From assembly GCA_903813345.2 (NCBI GenBank), contig CAIIXF020000009.1, positions 1,178,001-1,242,000 of the forward strand: 64,000 bases of DNA, written 5' to 3'. The stretch is from Owenia fusiformis. Its lineage: Eukaryota; Annelida; Polychaeta; Sabellida; Oweniidae. A program made the translations under genes and the position numbers. Shown one piece after another: positions 12,511 through 25,262 of this stretch (its first letter is position 1; each line of letters begins with the position of its first letter). The notes under the pieces were generated by a model. It was not told the DNA's origin. It ran no database searches and was given only the letters and a program-made list of their open reading frames with translations.

Positions 12511-13500
12511 TGAATGAGATAAGAATTACAGTTTGTGGAAATGAATTATGAGTTAAGGTGCCATGGAAGTTAACAGGAAATGACAAAACAAAAAATGCCA
12601 AAGCCATGCTGGATTTTTAAAAATTTTTGAACCAAGATAACAGAGTTCTGTTTGGACCTCTGGTCAGTTTAACTAGTTCCACATATCATTTACATGACTG
12701 AGAACACAATGGAAATGGTCAGAATGACCATAAACATGATGAAATAACCTTTTCAGCCCTCTGAAAATGTGACTGAAAAATAGCTAAAAGTAGGTGCTCA
12801 GGAAAGGTCAATGAACAGAATCTTTTGATTTTTTCAGAAAATGTGTCCAATATATTGCTTAAAATGATGCAATCATCATCATGAAATTTTAAAAAATTGT
12901 CTGATACAATAACAGCTGTAGTAAAAAGGAAAATAGACCGATTTTCAAATCAGTTCTTTTTTTTAGATTCCAGCCATTTTAGGTCTCACGATATCTCGTG
13001 ACTTTCGAAAGTAAAAATTTGCTACAAAATAACTCGTGTTAGCTTAATATGAATAGTCACGTGATCTTTCAGCGGTAATACCCATGCGCATAAAAAGTAC
13101 AATGCGCATGTGCACGCATGCGCAAAAAGTTAAAAATGGTGCGTGCCAGTTCTGTAATTTCTCCACTTTAACTGCAATTACACAACAAGTAGGACTTATT
13201 GTCACCACGCGTCATGAAAAGGGCAAGTTACATTCAATTATCTTCTTAAATACCGTTTCTTATTCCAGCGCGCCTGCTGGAAGTTGGAGAAAACCACTTC
13301 ACAAGACGGTATATTTTAACGGTTCGTCAGCTGGCTTTTGAGCCAGCTATGTTCAGTAAAGCCATGCAATATAATATAGCATTGTCACGGTTATACCAGG
13401 CTATCACGATAACACTACAACAGTCATGGCAGGATCCTTGCGAAACTTAAAAACACTTAATATGACGGTTGTGCCAGGCATAAGTCTTGCAACAGATAGG

Positions 13501-14117
13501 GTCTGAATAAAACAGTAAAAATCCAATGATCTCTAGATATGATGAAACGAATGATGAAACATATTTTCCCACATTAAATCACAACGATAAAGAGAAGTTA
13601 TTATTTGGCCTACCTAGGTTTTCTTCCTTGAACTCTGAAAAGGTTTCTGGAATGCATTTTGGCCGAGTGGTGCTTCATTTTTGTCTTCGACTCCTGTGAG
13701 ATACTTCCAAACATATGTTACGATGATGATGATAAACTCACTCTTCGTGATCTGCTGGCATAACATCCATAAGTGTGATGATGGGGACGATTTGCGTTTT
13801 TTTATTTTTCAATTTGAATTTCTGAGCTGACCGTTTTCTCGAATAAATCATCGACTGGCGTTTTCCTCCAAATCTGGCGGCGTCTGCATATTTCACATTG
13901 GGTCTCCCCTTGAAAATTACATCTCTATTACTCATGACCAATCTAATGTACGTAAATATTAATAAAAATGGCTAGAGTCGAAGATATCTATGAAAAAGGT
14001 GGGAGAATTTTAAATAACGAATTTAGAATTTTAAAAATGGCCGGTTTGAGGATTCCCGGATGATAAAACTTCGTTCAGTGATTTCTCCCGGGAATTTCTA
14101 TTTCCTGCGGACCCTAT
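13501..14117. other. Non-coding stretch before the satellite
   Basis: A 67-codon minus-strand ORF (13738-13941) has no recognisable motif. No repeat or RNA gene is seen. Confidence 0.45.
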
Positions 14118-17100
14118 TTCCAATTACTCCTTATTATACGATGATTGTTCTTAATATGTCAAAGAAGTCAGAGAAGCAATTTACATAAAAGTGCCGAGTT
14201 GAATAGATTCCCATAGGAACATTATAGTACGGTTCAATGTTGTGACTGTGAACTGGGTCAATATTGTTTGAAGTGTCTAGGAACATTACAGTATGGGTCA
14301 CTCTTGTATGAGCTAATTCTATCCCGTTTTGGAGGCATAGTGACCTTATAGTACGGACCAATCTTGTGTGAGCAGGGCCAATCTTGTGTGAACCCGTGTA
14401 GTCTCATGTTACAGGCATAGGAGCATTATAGAACGGATCAATATTGTGTGAACTGGGTCAATATTATGTGAGGTGCCCAGGAACATTACAGTACGAGGGC
14501 CAATCTTGTGTGAGATAGTCCAATAGTATGTGAGAGGCATAAGAACATTGTAGTATTGGTCAATATCGTGTGAGATGTGTCAATTCTTGTGTATTGTGCC
14601 CAGAAACATTAGAGTACGGTTCACTATTGTGAGTTTTAATTCAATCCCGTGTTGCTGGCATAGGGACCTTATAGTACTGGTCAATCTTGTGTGAGAAGGG
14701 TCAATCTTGTGTGAACCCGTTCAGTCTCATGTGAGAGGCATAGAGGCATTATAGTACGGATCAATATTGTGTGAACTGGGTCAATATTGTTTGAGGTACC
14801 CAGGAACATTACAGTAAGGGTCACTCTTGTATGAGCTAATTCTATCCCGTTTTGGAGGCATAGTGACCTTATAGTATGGGTCAATCTTGTGTGAGAAGGG
14901 CCAATCTTGTGTGAGATAGTCAAATAGTATGTGAGAGGCATAAGATCATTGTAGCATTGGTCAATATCGTGTGAGATGTGTCAATATTGTGTATTGTGCC
15001 CAGAAACATTAGAGTACGGGTCACTATTGTGAGATTTAATTCAATCCCGTGTTGCTGGCAAAGGGACCTTATAGTACTGGTCAATCTTGTGTGAGAAGGG
15101 TCAATCTTGTTTGACATAGTCCAATAGTATCTGAGAGGCATAAGAACATTGTAGTATTGGTCAATATCGTGTGAGATGTGTCAATATTGTGTATTGTGCC
15201 CAGAAACATTAGAGTACGGGTCACTTTTGTGAGATTTGTTTCAATCCCGTGTTGGTGGCATAGGGACCTTATAGTACTGGTCAATCTTGTGTGAGAAGGG
15301 TCAATCTTGTGTGAACCCGTGCAGTCTCATGTTACAGGCATAGGAGCATTATAGAACGGATCAATATTGTGTGAACTGGGTCAATATTATGTGAGGTGCC
15401 CAGGAACATTACAGTGCGAGTCACTCTTGTATGAGCCAATTCCATCCCGTTTTGGAGGCATAGTGACCTTATAGTATGGGTCAATCTTGTGTGAGAAGGG
15501 TCAATCTTGTGTGCGATAGTCCAATAGTATCTGAGAGGCATAAGAACATTGTAGTATTGGTCAATATCGTGTGAGATGTGTCAATATTGTGTATTGTGCC
15601 CAGAAACATTAGAGTACGGGTCACTTTTGTGACATTTAATTCAATCCCGTGTTGGTGGCATAGGGACCTTATAGTACTGGTCAATCTTGTGTGAGAAGGG
15701 TCAATCTTGTGTGAACCCGTGCAGTCTCATGTTACAGGCATAGGAGCATTATAGTACGGATCAATATTGTGTGAACTGGGTCAATATTATGTGAGGTGCC
15801 CAGGAACATTACAGTGCCAGTCACTCTTGTATGAGCTAATTCCATCCCGTTTTGGAGGCATAATGACCTTATAGTATGGGTCAATCTTGTGTGAGCAGGG
15901 CCAAACTTGTGTGAGATTGTCAAATAGTATGTGAGAGGCATAAGAACATTGTAGCATTGGTCAATATCGTGTTAGATGTGTCAATATTGTGTATTTTGCC
16001 CAGAAACATTAGAGTACGGGTCACTATTGTGAGATTTAATTCAATCCCGTGTTGCTGGCATAGGGACCTTATAGTACTGGTCAATCTTGTGTGCGAAGGG
16101 TCAATCTTGTGTGAGATAGTCCAATAGTATCTGAGAGGCATAAGAACATTGTAGTATTGGTCAATATCGTGTGAGATGTGTCAATATTGTGTATTGTGCC
16201 CAGAAACATTAGAGTACGGGTCACTTTTGTGAGATTTAATTCAATCCCGTGTTGGTGGCATAGGGACCTTATAGTACTGGTCAATCTTGTGTGAAAAGGG
16301 TCAATCTTGTGTGAGATAGTCCAATAGTATTTGAGAGGCATAGGAACATTGTAGTATTGGTCAATATCGTGTGAGATGTGTCAATATTGTGTATTGTGCC
16401 CAGAAACATTAGAGTACGGGCCACTATCGTGAGATTTAATTCAATCCCGTGTTGCTGGCATAGGGACCTTATAGTACTGATCAATCTTGTGTGAGAAGGG
16501 TCAATCTTGTGTGAGATAGTCCAATAGTATCTGAGAGGCATAAGAACATTGTAATATTGGTCAATATCGTGTGAGATGTGTCAATATTGTGTATTGTGCC
16601 CAGAAACATTAGAGTACGGGTCACTTTTGTGAGATTTAATTCAATCCCGTGTTGCTGGCATAGGGACCTTATAGTACTGGTCAATCTTATGTGAGAAGGG
16701 TCAATCTTGTGTGAGATAGTCCAATAGTATCTGAGAGGCATAAGAACATTGTAGTATTGGTCAATATTGTGTGAGATGTGTCAATATTGTGTATTTTGCC
16801 CAGAAACATTAGAGTACGGGTCACTATTGTGAGATTTAATTCAACCCCGTGTTGCTGGCATAGGGACCTTATAGTACTGGTCAACCTTGTGTGAGCAGGG
16901 CCAATCTTGTGTGAACCCGTGCAGTCTCGTGTGAGAGGCATAGGAGCATTATAGTTCGGATCAATATTGTGTGAACTGGGTCAATATTGTATGAGGTGCC
17001 CAGGAACATTACAGTATGGGTCACTCTAGTCTTGTATGAGCTAATTCTATCCCGTTTTAGAGGCATAGTGACCTTATAGTACGGGTCAATCTTGTGTGAG

Positions 17101-17170
17101 CAGGGCCAATATTGTGTGATATAGTCCAATAGTATGTGAGAGGCATAAGAACAAAGTAGTACGGGTCAAT
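14118..17170. repeat. Satellite array with exact 200-bp period
   Basis: The same positions recur every 200 bp; for example TCAATCTTGTGTGAGAAGGG sits at 15081, 15281, 15481 and 15681, with variants at 16081, 16281 and 16481. Each 200-bp unit is two related halves of about 100 bp, built from shorter units around TCAATNTTGTGTGAG and CATAGGGACCTTATAGTAC. About 15 units are present, the first few more irregular. Minus-strand ORFs of 67-86 codons recur per unit, but 200 is not a multiple of three, so they change frame every unit and do not form one repeat protein. Confidence 0.9.
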
Positions 17171-17239
17171 TTTGGAACTACGAACAATGACGAATGATAA
17201 TTAGATTAAAAGATGCGGAGATAGTCAAGCAAGTAAAAT

Positions 17240-18047
17240 TATCGTATCAAAAGAAATTTAGAAAGAAACAACGGCCGTTTCGCACATTCCGGGAATAAAA
17301 ATGCGAGAGGATGATTAAGTAATGCAGATTGTATAGGATTTGTATTTCTCTGGAGCACCGGGGTTCCGACGAATGAGTTATGCAAGATCAAGTAATGATT
17401 GTTCATTCTTTTTATTGGATATTGTTGGATCACGTCACGGCGAATGATTGTTCATTCTTTTTATTGGATATTGTTGGATCACGTCACGGCGTGTTATATG
17501 CATTATTAATCAATTTGTGATTTTCTATTGTCAAGTACTTATTTTATGCAAAGAATGCGAAAATTATATTTCGTCATCGACCAATGAGGAGAAATACGCT
17601 AAAACTATATTTTTTATATCTGTTATATTTATCCAGAACATACTATTGCATATCCAACTATATACAGGAAATAAAATTACCGATTCTAGAGATGCAGAAA
17701 TATGCAAGAAATAATAACCCCTGATCTTACAACACATGTATTATGCATAACAGTTATTTTGATGAGCCTAATCCCGATTTATACGGGAATACAACTTTCT
17801 TGCAATAAAACAAAGTGATGCAAAATGAATCAATAAAGTAAATTTCTCGGATCTCCGTATACCACATTATCCAAAATACATTTCATTGCATTCCCTGATC
17901 GAACCATATACGGGGAATAAAATTTCATCATCTAGCTTAATAAAAATATTCAAAAATTAACATTCACGGATTAAATAATGCAGATATATGGCGATCTTAA
18001 AAATTTCTCACAAAAGAAAAATATACAATAATAATATATTGGGACCT
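17240..18047 (-). repeat. LTR-like repeat block, inverted relative to the left edge
   Basis: TAGAGATGCAGAAATATGCA (about 17687) and following bases are the reverse complement of motifs at 1280-1320, and the block at 17330-17450 is a diverged inverse of 660-780. It is therefore related to the LTR-like DNA next to the pol fragment but in the other orientation. No pol coding is attached. Confidence 0.55.
17394..17493. repeat. Perfect ~50-bp direct duplication
   Basis: ATGATTGTTCATTCTTTTTA through GTTGGATCACGTCACGGCG occurs twice back to back. The copies look identical, so the duplication is recent. Confidence 0.85.
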
Positions 18048-18355
18048 AAGGGGATTCGAACAGCGACTTCCCGCGCGGGAACCGAGGATTCCACCTCTAG
18101 ACAACCGGTGTAATTGTCATAGAGAGTCTGTCCGATATTCTAAATTTAGAAATCTTGGAATAATTAGTTTACCGGTGAACATCTGCTGGGCAATAATTGC
18201 AGACACAAACATCATAATGACACCCTTATCGTGATTATTTGAACTAAATATTCCCCAATTTGTACAAAACTATTCATTTTATCAATACAACCAATAAAAG
18301 CCCCAGGGACCCGGGAACAATCCAAGATTGCGTTTTTCGAAACGGGCAGCTTTGA
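18048..18355. mobile_element. ~310-bp insertion with tRNA-like segment
   Basis: Compared with the sister copy near 18970-19030, the LTR-like sequence is interrupted here and resumes near 18356. The left end of the insertion (18048-18120, minus strand) resembles a tRNA: a B-box-like TGTTCGAATCC and an A-box-like TTGTCTAGAGG lie about 30 bp apart, with a CCCGCGCGGG hairpin between them. The acceptor and T stems do not pair well, so it is not a functional tRNA gene; a SINE fragment or tRNA-derived relic is more likely. The tRNA-like part lies at the 3' end on its own strand, which is unusual for a SINE. Confidence 0.4.
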
Positions 18356-19860
18356 TGCATTGCTATTCGTATAAAGGAAATAATACAATTCTAGAGATGA
18401 ATAATATGAAAGGAACTACAACCCCTGATCTAACAACACATAAATGATGCAAAACAGTTACTTTGATGAATTACGTAGCCTAATTGTATTGCATTGTATA
18501 TCTTTATTGCCCATAATGAAATGGAGATACAAGTTATATGAACAGTAATGTAAACCGGATATGGAAATTATATTTCATGCATTCTTGGACCCATCAATGT
18601 GAATATGCAAAAATGTATTGCTGGTGTACCGAATTAATATATTTATGCATACTATATCAATTTCTAGAGATGCAGACATATGCAAGAAATGATAACCCCG
18701 GATCTTAAACGAATAAATTATGTAAAACAATTATTTAAATGATTTGCCTAAGCAAAATTTATACAGGAATACAACTTTCTTGCATTAAGCGATGCAAAAT
18801 TAAGCAATAAAAAAATTCCATGGATTTGCAAAATACAACATTATCCCAATACATTTCCATTGCATTCCCCGATCCAACAATATACGGGGAATCACATTTC
18901 GTCATCTAGCTATACAATAATATCTAAAACTTATAAGCTTATGGATTAAATAATGTAAGTATATGTCCATCTTAAATACCACGTATCTCACAATAGGAAA
19001 AATATAAAAGAATTAACAGAGACCTTTATTGTTCAATACAGAATATATATGGAAAATGCGATAGAACTATTGTATGATTTGGTATAATACGAATCTTGCA
19101 TTTTCTTGGATCATCAGGGTTCCCATTACAGAGTTATGCAAGATTAGATTTTCTCCGCCTCATGTAATAATTATCGAGCATATTCTTTTGTTTATTTGGA
19201 TCACGGTTACATCCGCTATTATTCAAGATAGGATTTACTTGGATCGGCATCCCTTTTCCGTGGTGAACATACTTAACATTTACGCGGATCTCTACTTTTC
19301 CTGCATTTTACGATACCAGCCGTTAATGCTGGGTTCCCAGAGCAAATGCAGAATATTAACATGTTTGTTACCGGATGCAGCAATATATGTGTAATATAAA
19401 TATGTTACTGGCTGATGCCAAAAAATGTGTAAAACATAGCTGTATCATATAATACTGACAAAACACGGTTTAATGAAACATTTGCATTGCCCAACTATGC
19501 AGATTTATTTGTTTTTGCATTAACGCGTATCATCCATTAATCCCAGGTTTCCATATAAATTGCATTTTCCCGCATAATAACTTCCTTGTTGCATTATATT
19601 GCATTGTTCGATGCAGAACTATATTAAAATATTAACATGTTATTGCCTGATGCAAAAATTAAGATGAAACATATATCCGCATCTTCTAATACTGATAAAA
19701 CACGGCTTAATGAGACGTCTGCATTAACCAATGATCCGGATCTGTTATATCTTTGCATTTTATTGCATCAGTCGCTAATACTGGATTTCCATTAACGTCG
19801 CATTTTCCCGGATAACAGCAGTTTTACGCAGTGATTATCACTGAACCAAGTTCTAGTTCT
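18356..19860 (-). repeat. Further LTR-like repeat DNA, inverted
   Basis: About 18970-19260 is the reverse complement of about 590-890. This includes the TTTATTGTTCAAT segment and AACCCTGATGATCCAAGAAA read on the minus strand. Beyond it (19260-19860), a unit containing TGCATCAGGCAATAACATG recurs twice at a spacing of about 240 bp. A 106-codon plus-strand ORF at 19074-19394 lies in this repeat and is not supported as a gene. Confidence 0.55.
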
Positions 19861-20559
19861 CCATTAAGGAAATCAAAGAGGATTGTAAATCAGCCAAAGT
19901 GGCTCAAAGACTATGTAACTTGAAATGATACTTTTCATGCATATAAACTGTCAAGTCTCATAAGACAGTAGTGTACATTCAGACATTAAATGATTAAAGC
20001 TCATAATGATGTACACATAGTTAACAGTTTGTTTAGATAATGATCTTTATAAAATGTTCAAACAACACAGATTGGTGTGGATTACGTTTTATAATGCATG
20101 TTTTATTTTAAACATTTATATTGATAATATGTAAGACAATATTTTGTTAGAGATGTGTAGAAGAAAAACAAAATCAGCATACAGTATTTTCTACTACCGT
20201 ATTAAACATGATAAGTGCACAGGATGAATACAGGTTTGAGACATGGACTCATAAGCAGTGAATATTGACTTTTAATACCCTGCTATATATATCTACAGAT
20301 GAAGACTCTCAAAATTGTAGACACTTTTGAACATTTAAACATAGGCCTATAGACTGATAAAATACTTCAAAAAAGGGAGATGTCATGTAATTGTCTGATT
20401 GTATTGTTGGGCTGGCAAGCCATACTTATTTTGTATTACGTCATTCTGGACGGTGATCGGGGCTTACGCCATATTGAAATAAACTGGACAAAGTCAGCCA
20501 ATATATCTCTTAGTGTTATTCGAAATATAACGTAACAGAACACACCCTGTATGCATTTC
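19861..20559. other. Non-coding stretch
   Basis: No gene, RNA or repeat structure was recognised. Confidence 0.5.
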
Positions 20560-22140
20560 CATTGCCATCCATGTATTAAATGACCTCTAGACTACACTTA
20601 AATGTAAAGTGAAATTCATGTATTCAATGACCTCCAGACTACACTTAAATGTACAGCGAAATCCATGTATTAAATGACCTCTAGACTACACTTAAATGTA
20701 CAACGAAATCCATGTATTAAATGAACTCTAGACTTACACTTAAATGTACAGCAAAATTCATGTATGAGAGGACCTCTAGACTATCCCTAATGTACAGCGA
20801 AACCCATGTATTAAATGACCTCTAGACTACACTTAAATGCTCAGCAAAATCCATATATTAAAGGACCTCGAGACTTCCTTTAAATGCACAGCGTAATCCA
20901 TGTATTACATTAGCTCTAGACTACCCTTAAATGTTCAGCAAAATCCATGTATTAAATAACCTCTAGACTATCCTTAAATGTACGGCGAAATACATGTATT
21001 AAATGACCTCTAGACTACCTTAAATGTTTAGCGAAATCCATGTATTAAATAACCTCTAGACTACCCTTAAATTTACGGCGAAATACATGTATTAAATGAC
21101 CTCAAGACATTCCTTAAATGCTCAGCGAAATCGATATTTTAAAGGACCTCGAGACTATCCTTCATGTAGAGCGACTTCCATGTATTAAATGACCTCTAGA
21201 CTACACTTAAATGTACAGCGAAATCCATGTATTAGAGGACCTCTAGACTATTCTTAATGTAGAGCGAAATCCATGTATTAAATGACCTCTAGACTACACT
21301 TAGATGTAGAGCGGAATCCATGTATTAAATGACCTCTAGGCTACACTTAAATGTACAACGATATCCATGTATTAAATGAACTCTAGACTACACTTTAATT
21401 TACAGCGGAATTCATGTATGGGAGGACTTCTAGACTATCCTTAAATGTACAGTGAAATCCATGTATTAATGACCTCTAGACTACCCTTAAGTGCTCAGCG
21501 AAATCCATATATTAAAGGACCTCCAGACTTCCCTTAAATGTTCAGCGAAATCCATTTATTAAATAAGCTCTAGACTACCCTTAAATGTTCAGCGTAATCC
21601 ATGTATTAAATAACCTCTAGATTACCCTTAAATGTACGGCGAAATACATGCATTAAATGACCTCTAGACTACCCTTAAATGTTCAGCGAATTACATGTAT
21701 TGAATTACTTCTAGACTACCCTTAAATGTACAGTGAAATTCATGTATTAAATGACTTCTAGACTACCCTTAAATGTACAGCGAAATACATGTGTTAAATG
21801 ACCTCTAGACAAATAACAAGTTTTTATCTTGTTGAATTTTACTAAGTAGTATTGTAACTACATATTAAGATGATAACAAGACCTGACATTATTTCTGCTT
21901 TAAATGACGTAAAGCGAAATACATGTATTGAATTACCTCTATACTACCCTTTAATGTACGGCGAAATACATGTATTAAATGACCTCTAGATTACCCTTAA
22001 ATGACGCAAAGCGTAATCCATGTATTAAATAACCTCTAGACTACCTTTAAATGTACGGCGAAATACTATTAAATGACCTCTAGTCTACCCTTAAATGTCC
22101 AGCGAATTACATGTCTTAAATGACCTCTAGACTACTAGAC
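20560..22140. repeat. 47-bp minisatellite, left part
   Basis: Roughly 33 units of 47 bp contain CATGTATTAAATGACCTCTA and GACTACACTTAAATGTACAGCG. Units differ by scattered substitutions. A unique segment of about 100 bp interrupts the array at about 21808-21905. The array continues at 27906 after inserted elements. Confidence 0.9.
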
Positions 22141-23103
22141 AAGGTGCATTTTCATCTAGAGGAAATGTGGTAGGCGTTTAGTGTTAAAAGTGTTCTGACA
22201 AGTGTTTCTTATGTAACTTTTTATGCTGAATCCAAAAAACCATGTTGGCAAGATGAAATATGATTATTTAACCCTTAAAATGCCATGTTAGTCCCCCTAC
22301 CCCCAAAATTCACCCCTATCAGGGGGAAAAAATTTGTCAACCTAAAATAACTTTGATTTTATGGTTTTTGTAGGTGAAATACATGGACATTGTATAAAAT
22401 AAACATTTAAAGTATAAATGATACGGATTACTCTTAAGAAATTTGAATAAAAGCAAAAAGTATGTACCCCAGGGGGCAAATTTATGACCCATTTTTTACT
22501 TTTCGTGTCATAACTTTTTTATTAGACAATGATGGAAGCTAAAAAAATCCATGTAAAAGGCATAATACCTGGTCTACTAATCCTGCAAGAATCAAAGTAA
22601 TTCCTTTGATAATTGCCTTGAAAAAAATTAGTGAGTTTAAGAAAAAATGACATTTTAGCTGGGACTGATTTTATGTGTGACTATAACTGACCCCTATTGC
22701 TTTAACATTTATCCCTCTGTATTCATATATTTGGCATTTTAGAATAAATCTAAAATATAAAACTTATTTTAGCTAAGTTTTAGGAAGATCTAAGCTTTCT
22801 AGCATGTTCAAATATTAAAAATTCATGAAATATGATGTCTAAAATTGATAAGTTATAGGTATACCCTTGGAAGACCCCTATAATTTCTTATTTATGAACA
22901 TATTTGTACCAATATTAGTTTTCTAGCTTAGACAAATAATGTATGATATATCCTGGCTTGGCTTTCTGGTGGTTTGAACAATCTTAGGTGTTATCATTGA
23001 AAATTCATTCTTAAATCATAGGTCTGCAATTGATTAAATTCAAGTATACCATTAGCCTAGTATCATTCTACTTTGGGTGTCCAAAAAACAGGACCGAAGA
23101 AAA

Positions 23104-23640
23104 GTTAATTAACTTTGTCAATCCTGCATATTCTGCCTCAAAACTTCAGAATTATTCAGTTCATTCAGTATGAATTTTGTTGTGAAAGTTTCATGATAAT
23201 CTGCCTGTGGAGTCAAAAACTACAGCACTTAACAACATACATGTATAGCAGTATGTCCAATGTGGCCACTTCTCCTCTACATGCACAATCAAATCTGGCG
23301 ACGGAAGTTGTTCAATTGTCCATGGCGTGACTAAAATCTATCTAGAGAAGTAAAACTAGTGTCAGACAAATTCTCAGATGTTCTTCAATTTTAAGTTGAT
23401 AGCTTCATCAGAAGCTTTGCAATCCATGTTGGTATGTGTAGGAGAGTCATCAACAGCTTCGTTGGCTGGAGTGGTGGCCACATTTGGCATGTGTTGTAAA
23501 ATGCTGTAGTTTTTTATTTACTTTATGAGCAGATTATCATTAAATGTTCACAACAAAATTCACATTAAATGAAGTAAATAATTCTGAAATATTAAAGCAA
23601 AATATGCAAGATTGACCAAAATAATCAACTTGAACAAGCT
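23104..23640. mobile_element. Nested inverted-repeat MITE in the left arm
   Basis: Segment 23110-23280 is the reverse complement of 23470-23640; GTCAATCCTGCATATTCTGC pairs with its diverged inverse at 23598-23618. The right arm lacks it at the equivalent place, so it inserted after the arms formed. A plus-strand ORF (23115-23330) falls in the arm and is not a gene. Confidence 0.7.
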
Positions 23641-23869
23641 ATGGTTTCATAGATTAGTTTGATGTATAACATATTCCGAGCTGACTCTCTGTTTATTTAA
23701 ACCATCTAAGAGGCTTAATCATTGAAAATCATTACAAATAAAGGTCTAAACAGACAGTATTAAGGTACACTATTAGAATACCCTTATTATTTCCAGGCTT
23801 AGAGTTTATTGGTACCTACTACTGTTTCATAGCTCGGAGGTTTAATATATGGTATTACATACCCAGCGA

Positions 23870-24180
23870 AGCATTTGTATTGAAGTCAATGGAGCTGAAG
23901 GTCGGCTATATATTCCTGTATAGCCGCCAAACCTTTTACCATGACAATCTTATGACGTCATCGGGACGTCATGTTTCATTTCTTCCTAATTTCACTCGCA
24001 CACAGACACGTAGCGTCATGGATATAATGTAGCCATGATATAAAAGTATGTAATACAACAGTTATGTCCGTATCATTGAATATATGCCTTCGGTCTGTCG
24101 TAATATAACCCTCGCAAGCTCGGGCTATATTGGTGACAGAGCTCAGGCATATATTCAATGATAGGGACATAACTGCTAAA
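23870..24180. mobile_element. Nested palindromic element in the left arm
   Basis: CATTGAATATATGCCT near 24074 pairs with AGGCATATATTCAATGATA near 24143, around a TATAACCCTCGCAAGCTCGG centre. It is absent from the right arm. A minus-strand 64-codon ORF here comes from the hairpin. Confidence 0.65.
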
Positions 24181-24653
24181 TATATCCTGACTAGTTTTTC
24201 TGCAGATTTGAACCAATGACAGGTCTTATCATTGATTATACTTCATATACTAGGTCTAAAATTGAAGTATTCAATAGAACCCTCTATGTAAATTCAAAAA
24301 AGGATTCAAAATGACATTAACCTCAACATTAGATCTGAATAAGGATTAAAATCCTTCATAGAGCTGAACAGGGAAGACAAGACTAACTTCATTCTGGTGT
24401 TGATACATGGACCTGGTCCAAATCTTGCTATACTTCATCCAAGCCCAAAGAAAGGGAAATTAGGAGCTTCATCTCAATGCATTTCAATGCATGATTCCTT
24501 ATTTCATGACCACCAAAATTATGGAAGGTGTGGCACAGTAAACTTAGAGGAAATGCACTAACTATTAGAATATAGTACCTGCTGCAGTTGAGCGTGGATT
24601 CTTGCATTGAACTATGTGGTAAAAGGCTCTACAAATTCAATCAACCAAGTTGA

Positions 24654-25262
24654 TTGACCCCAAAGCCAGTATGCTATTGGTTAGAAGGGTGGCAGAATTG
24701 TAGGTATAACACAAAGACAATATCTGCATTGAATAGATGGGCACCGGGGTATAATCTTAGGTCACACATGGGGAGTCCAAATAAGAATGATGTTTGGACT
24801 TGCGTTTTGAGATTCCATAGAGGGGGGGGGGTGGTAATTTGCAAATCAAAACAAGAATCTATGGAAGAAGATAAAATATGTGACATGCTGCTGAAGTTTG
24901 GCATGTTTTCAGAAGATCCATTACTTAATCTCCAAAGTATATGTACAAAAGATGTACTCACAGAAACAATCAACAGGCTCGACAGTTTGGCCAACAACAA
25001 CTGGATGTCTTTGTGTCTTAGAGGTTGATACCAACAGGGTCAAATGAAAGACACAACATTTCTTGATCTACTGAGCAAGCACCAACATTTTTTAAACTAT
25101 ATGCCTAATCCCAATATAAACGAGCAGAAAGTTGTTAAGGCAGACAGGAATGTTTTGCAGAATCTTATCACTGCATATGAAGCTAACCACAGACCTGTGG
25201 GCATCAATGAAATCATGAAACATGAGCTGATGTCTTTTCCAATAGCCCTCATTGATGAATGA
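24654..25262 (+). pseudogene. Broken ORF in the loop of the foldback element
   Basis: One frame runs from 24654 to a TAA-terminated... end at 25262, interrupted by a single in-frame TGA at 25026-25028; the two halves (124 and 72 codons) share the frame. I do not recognise a named domain. The second half, with KADRNVLQNLI and GINEIMKHELMSFPIALIDE, has the look of a recurrent uncharacterised protein found among invertebrate repeats (the EL-x-S-x-P-x-(S/A)-L pattern); this is recollection, not a search. Its place in the loop between transposon arms makes a captured or element-encoded gene fragment likely. No catalytic triad can be pointed out. There are no introns, and a G-run near 24822-24830 could also mark a frame problem. 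Confidence 0.4.

Larger units (their letters stand above)
11690..13500. mobile_element. Inverted-repeat element with ~120-bp terminal arms
   Basis: Arm 11690-11815 matches the reverse complement of 13385-13500, including TGCAAGACTTATGCCTGGTA and AAGGATCCTGCCATGAC. Inside are a hairpin (11832-11960), tandem GTCATGACCGTGGTAATGTT units (12345-12510) and no credible transposase ORF. Its size of 1.8 kb and inverted ends fit a non-autonomous DNA element. Confidence 0.65.

Noticed and set aside
14134-17129. Series of minus-strand ORFs of 67-86 codons that look like a repeat protein family
   Set aside because: They recur every 200 bp, which is not a multiple of three, so successive ORFs are in different frames and each ends in a stop. 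They reflect the satellite sequence, not coding.
14118-17170. CRISPR-like array
   Set aside because: The repeats are contiguous and related throughout with no unique spacers, and the genome is eukaryotic.
18048-18120. Functional tRNA gene
   Set aside because: The acceptor and T stems do not pair; only the A- and B-box-like parts are tRNA-like.
20560-22140. CRISPR-like array of 47-bp units
   Set aside because: Units are head-to-tail with no spacer, a normal minisatellite.
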